This document shows, one piece after another, positions 5,511 through 7,863 of a stretch of 7,863 bases of DNA. Each line of letters opens with the position of its first letter. Within the stretch, counting starts at the first letter, position 1. Source of the stretch: Polyangia bacterium (GTDB lineage: Bacteria > Myxococcota_A > Polyangia > Polyangiales > Polyangiaceae); NCBI GenBank assembly GCA_030433055.1, contig JAUILJ010000344.1:1-7863 (forward strand). Reading direction: 5' to 3'. The notes under the pieces were generated by a model. The model worked only from the letters and a program-made list of their open reading frames with translations, was not told where the DNA came from and searched no databases. Made by a program: the position numbers and the translations under genes.

Positions 5511-6947
5511 GTGAAGCGGCTCGTCAGCGGTGAGTTGGTGCAGGTGACGGTCGACGACCTGAACGACGATGGCCTTGGAGTAGGGCACGTCGCAGGCGTC
5601 AAGGCAGCCGTGGTGGTTGGCAACGGGCTACCGGGGGAGCAGGGCGAGGCGCTGGTCGTGCATCGCGGGCAGCACAAGAGCGTGCTGAGGCTGTTCGACC
5701 TCCGAGGCAGCACGAACGACGCGCGCGTGGAGCCCGAGTGCCCCCGCTGGACGCCCGGCAGCCCGTGTCGCTTGATGCACACGAGCGCCGAGTTCCAGCG
5801 CGAGTTCAAGCGTTCCCTCGTCTCGAAGGCGCTGGCCAGAGAAGGCTTCGATCGACCCGTCGAGGCATGCGTTTCCACGGGGAATCTAAGCGGCTGGCGT
5901 AGCCGCATCATCTACCTGACCCGACAACACCGGGGGCGCGCGCTGCTGGGCGCTTACCGGCGGGGTTCGCACCAGGTTCAGGGCATGCAGGAGTGCCTGT
6001 TGCCAGAGCCTGCGCTGCTCCAGATCAGCGAACGGTTGATCAAGGTACTGGAGGACTTCCGGTCCCTGCTCCCTCACTCGACGCCCGCGCTGGATGCTGG
6101 GTGCGGAGAGCCGCGCACGCTCAATCATCTCCGCGCCAACCTGGGCAAGCCGGGTTCGCCGAGTACCCGCGGCGGCGGCGGCGAGCTCAAGTACCTGGCC
6201 CTTCGTGCGAACGCGCGTGGAGCCTGCATGGTCTGCTTCCTTGGGGATTTACCACCAGGCGCAGCCCAGGAGCTAGCAGGCCGAACGATCGCCGCAGGCG
6301 CCAGCAGCGTGTTCATCGGGAGCAGTGGGCCAGGAGACGCCGTGTTCGGCGCCGAAGCGCCAAGCTGGGTCGCTGGCTACAAGTCGCTGATCGACGAGGT
6401 CGATGGCTTGAGCTTCGAGCTGCTCCCGCGCACCTTCTTCCAGGTTCACCGCGACGCAGCAGCGAGACTGCAGCGAGACGCTGTGGACTGCGTCGTGGGA
6501 ACACGAGTGCTCGATGTGTTCTCCGGCGTGGGCGCGCTGGCGCTGCGCGCGGCCAAGAACGGCTGCCAGGTCACGGCGATCGAGTCAGTACCAGAGGCGC
6601 GCGAGCTGGCGCTGCGCAACGCAAAGCGAAATGGACTGGAGCTTCGTCTCGTCGGCAGCGAAGCCGATCAAGCGCTCCAGTCGCTGCTCGACGAGCGCGC
6701 AGGCGCAGAGCCTCCGTTCGACACCATCATGGTGAATCCGCCGCGCAAAGGACTGGGTCCCGGGGTCGCTCCGAGGCTGCTCGCGCTCGCGCCTCAGCGC
6801 ATCGTGTACGTGTCCTGCAACCCCAAGAGCCTCGCCAAGGACCTGAGCGAATTGAGCGGAGCGTATCGCCTGACCCAGGTGACCCCGTACGACTTGTTTC
6901 CGGCCTCCGAGCATGTCGAAGCGCTCGCCACGCTGGAACGCGAGTGA
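5511..6947 (+). CDS. TRAM-domain RNA (uracil-C5) methyltransferase, RlmC/RlmD/TrmA superfamily
   Basis: Predicted to methylate C5 of a uridine in rRNA or tRNA using S-adenosylmethionine. Residues are numbered from the GTG at 5511 (478 residues). An N-terminal TRAM domain (about 5-70, with LNDDGLGV) binds RNA. The Rossmann domain starts near 330 with LDVFSGVGALALRA (D335) and E358. The catalytic cysteine is C436 in YVSCNP and the proton-abstracting glutamate is E470 in HVEAL. The substrate loop reads NPPRKGL (N409), as in RlmC, rather than DPPR, although RlmC itself lacks TRAM. The iron-sulfur ligand set is incomplete: C77, C86 and C162 are present but the position of the middle cysteine is G83. 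The usual FFQVN is FFQVH. The start is uncertain: a TTG at 5448 is upstream in frame, but family similarity begins after 5511. The stop overlaps sfsA (GTGA). The target base cannot be told from sequence. Confidence 0.88.
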   Translation: MKRLVSGELVQVTVDDLNDDGLGVGHVAGVKAAVVVGNGLPGEQGEALVVHRGQHKSVLRLFDLRGSTNDARVEPECPRWTPGSPCRLMHTSAEFQREFKRSLVSKALAREGFDRPVEACVSTGNLSGWRSRIIYLTRQHRGRALLGAYRRGSHQVQGMQECLLPEPALLQISERLIKVLEDFRSLLPHSTPALDAGCGEPRTLNHLRANLGKPGSPSTRGGGGELKYLALRANARGACMVCFLGDLPPGAAQELAGRTIAAGASSVFIGSSGPGDAVFGAEAPSWVAGYKSLIDEVDGLSFELLPRTFFQVHRDAAARLQRDAVDCVVGTRVLDVFSGVGALALRAAKNGCQVTAIESVPEARELALRNAKRNGLELRLVGSEADQALQSLLDERAGAEPPFDTIMVNPPRKGLGPGVAPRLLALAPQRIVYVSCNPKSLAKDLSELSGAYRLTQVTPYDLFPASEHVEALATLERE

Positions 6948-7639
6948 GGCTCCCCAAGCTAGAAAAGGGCCGCCTGCTGAAGCGCTACAAGCGCTTCCTT
7001 GCGGATATAGAACTCGCAACAGGCGAGCGCATCACCGCGCACTGCGCCAACCCGGGTGCCATGACAGGCCTTGCGGCGCCAGGCAGCGAAGTCTTCCTGT
7101 CTCGGAGCGACGACCCCAAGCGCAAGCTCCCTTACAGCTGGGAGCTATGCCGCGTCGGCCGCGGCCTGGTATGCGTGAACACGGCTCGTGCCAATCCGCT
7201 CGCTCAGGAGGCACTCGAAGCCGGCACCGTTCGCGAGCTCGTGGGCTTCTCGAGCTTGCGCCGTGAAGTCAGCACAGGGGAGAGCCGCATCGATTTCCAG
7301 CTAGAATTTCCCGCGGGGCTCTGCTGGGTCGAAGTCAAGAACGTCACCTTGGACCGCGGTCAAGGCACCAGCGCGTTCCCGGACTCAGTCACCAAGCGGG
7401 GCGCAAAGCACCTCCGGGAGCTGATCGATCTGAAGCGCGGGGGTGATCGCGCCGTGCTGCTGTTCTGCAGCAGCCGCGGCGACACGCAGCGCGTGATCGC
7501 TGCGCGTGACATCGACCCAGCATACGCGGACGCGCTGGTGGAGGCACACGAGGCAGGAGTTGAGATCCTGGCCTACGCTTGCCATGTCACCCAGCGCGAG
7601 CTGCTACTGACCCATCGGGTACCCGTCGACCTGGGCTGA
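6944..7639 (+). CDS. sfsA: SfsA family protein (predicted DNA/RNA nuclease)
   Basis: SfsA was first named for stimulating maltose fermentation in E. coli; the family has an N-terminal OB-like domain and a PD-(D/E)XK nuclease fold. At 231 residues it matches the E. coli protein (234). Visible family motifs are KRYKRFLADIEL near the start, CANPGAMTGL where most members have CPNTGSM, then RIDF with D117, VEVKNVTL with E130 and K132, and the signature FPDSVTKRGAKHL with D147. The nuclease residues D117, E130 and K132 are all present. The GTG at 6944 overlaps the methyltransferase stop codon, with GGAA five bases upstream, so the two are translationally coupled. The reading frame stays open far upstream inside the methyltransferase gene; that part is a shadow. 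It ends two bases before the converging dehydrogenase gene. Confidence 0.94.
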   Translation: MRLPKLEKGRLLKRYKRFLADIELATGERITAHCANPGAMTGLAAPGSEVFLSRSDDPKRKLPYSWELCRVGRGLVCVNTARANPLAQEALEAGTVRELVGFSSLRREVSTGESRIDFQLEFPAGLCWVEVKNVTLDRGQGTSAFPDSVTKRGAKHLRELIDLKRGGDRAVLLFCSSRGDTQRVIAARDIDPAYADALVEAHEAGVEILAYACHVTQRELLLTHRVPVDLG

Positions 7640-7641
7640 CG

Positions 7642-7863
7642 CTAGCGGATCAGTCGATGACCACCATCGACCTCGAGCGCGCTCGCGTTGACGAAGCCGT
7701 TCTGCATCAGGCCGATCGGGGTCACCGCGGTGATCGCGACGTGGTCTACCTCGCCAACCTCCGCGAAGGCGCGTTCGACCTCGGCTTCTTGGGTGAGGTC
7801 CAACGTCTTCACCTTCAGCCCACCACTTTTCGGTGTTTGGTGCTCGTCCAGCAATCTCTGTAG
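7642..7863 (-). pseudogene. Short-chain dehydrogenase/reductase, apparently internally deleted; 5' end outside the window
   Basis: The frame is open to the window edge and ends with TAG at 7642-7644. Read 5' to 3', it first shows the early part of the Rossmann fold of an SDR (KVKTLDLTQEAEVERAF, then EVDHVAITA, the strand that usually leads to the NAG motif). Only about six residues later it reads LMQNGFVNASALEVDGGH, the C-terminal signature of the same family (usually FVTG..L.VDGG). About 140-150 residues that normally lie between, including the catalytic Ser and YxxxK, are missing, with no stop or frameshift at the junction. An in-frame deletion is the simplest explanation, so the product is unlikely to be an active oxidoreductase. 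It converges on sfsA with a 2-base gap and no terminator between them. Confidence 0.7.

Noticed and set aside
5993..6943. Long in-frame extension upstream of sfsA
   Set aside because: It overlaps the methyltransferase in another frame, has shadow-like composition, and SfsA similarity begins exactly at the GTG at 6944.
7585..7863. + strand open frame running to the window end
   Set aside because: It is antisense to a segment with clear SDR signatures and overlaps the end of sfsA out of frame.

Overview
The window is GC-rich (third codon positions mostly G or C) and densely coded. It most resembles a Myxococcota-type (deltaproteobacterial) chromosome, probably of the Sorangium/Polyangia kind. 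The reasons are an MglA-family small GTPase, a hybrid PAS histidine kinase, an ECF sigma factor paired with a polytopic anti-sigma candidate, and a proline/alanine-rich lipoprotein. The lineage is inferred from gene content and composition; there is no rRNA or other marker to confirm it.

Layout, all on the + strand unless stated. (1) 1-1581: a hybrid sensor histidine kinase (PAS, HisKA, HATPase, receiver) whose N-terminus lies outside the window. (2) 1777-2511: an MglA-like Ras-superfamily GTPase with the catalytic residues of MglA and an added disordered C-terminal tail; no mglB is next to it. (3) 2512-2707: a regulatory gap that, on the - strand, also carries what may be the last ~37 codons of a lost gene. 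(4) 2708-4026: a two-gene operon with an ATGA overlap, encoding an ECF sigma factor and a six-helix membrane protein resembling NrsF/DUF1109 anti-sigma factors. It is closed by a good intrinsic terminator (4058-4082). (5) 4120-5115: a lipoprotein with an extensin-like (LAS-type metallopeptidase) domain. (6) 5116-5299: a non-coding stretch with an AT-rich patch and a palindrome that may be a dispersed repeat. (7) 5300-5470: a small, very basic 56-residue ORF with an excellent Shine-Dalgarno site. (8) 5511-7639: an overlapping pair, a TRAM-domain RNA uracil-C5 methyltransferase of the RlmC/RlmD/TrmA superfamily and the nuclease-like SfsA. (9) 7642-7863, - strand: the end of a short-chain dehydrogenase, tail to tail with sfsA, that appears to have lost its catalytic middle.

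The genes do not form one pathway. Three regions concern sensing and regulation (kinase, GTPase, sigma/anti-sigma), one concerns the envelope (extensin-like lipoprotein), and one concerns RNA modification and nucleic acid metabolism. I found no rRNA, tRNA, CRISPR array, insertion sequence or phage gene. I found no convincing new multi-gene system. The items most worth a second look are the two cysteines of the anti-sigma candidate, the incomplete iron-sulfur ligand set of the methyltransferase, the tailed orphan GTPase, the small basic ORF with its repeat-like leader, and the internally deleted dehydrogenase.
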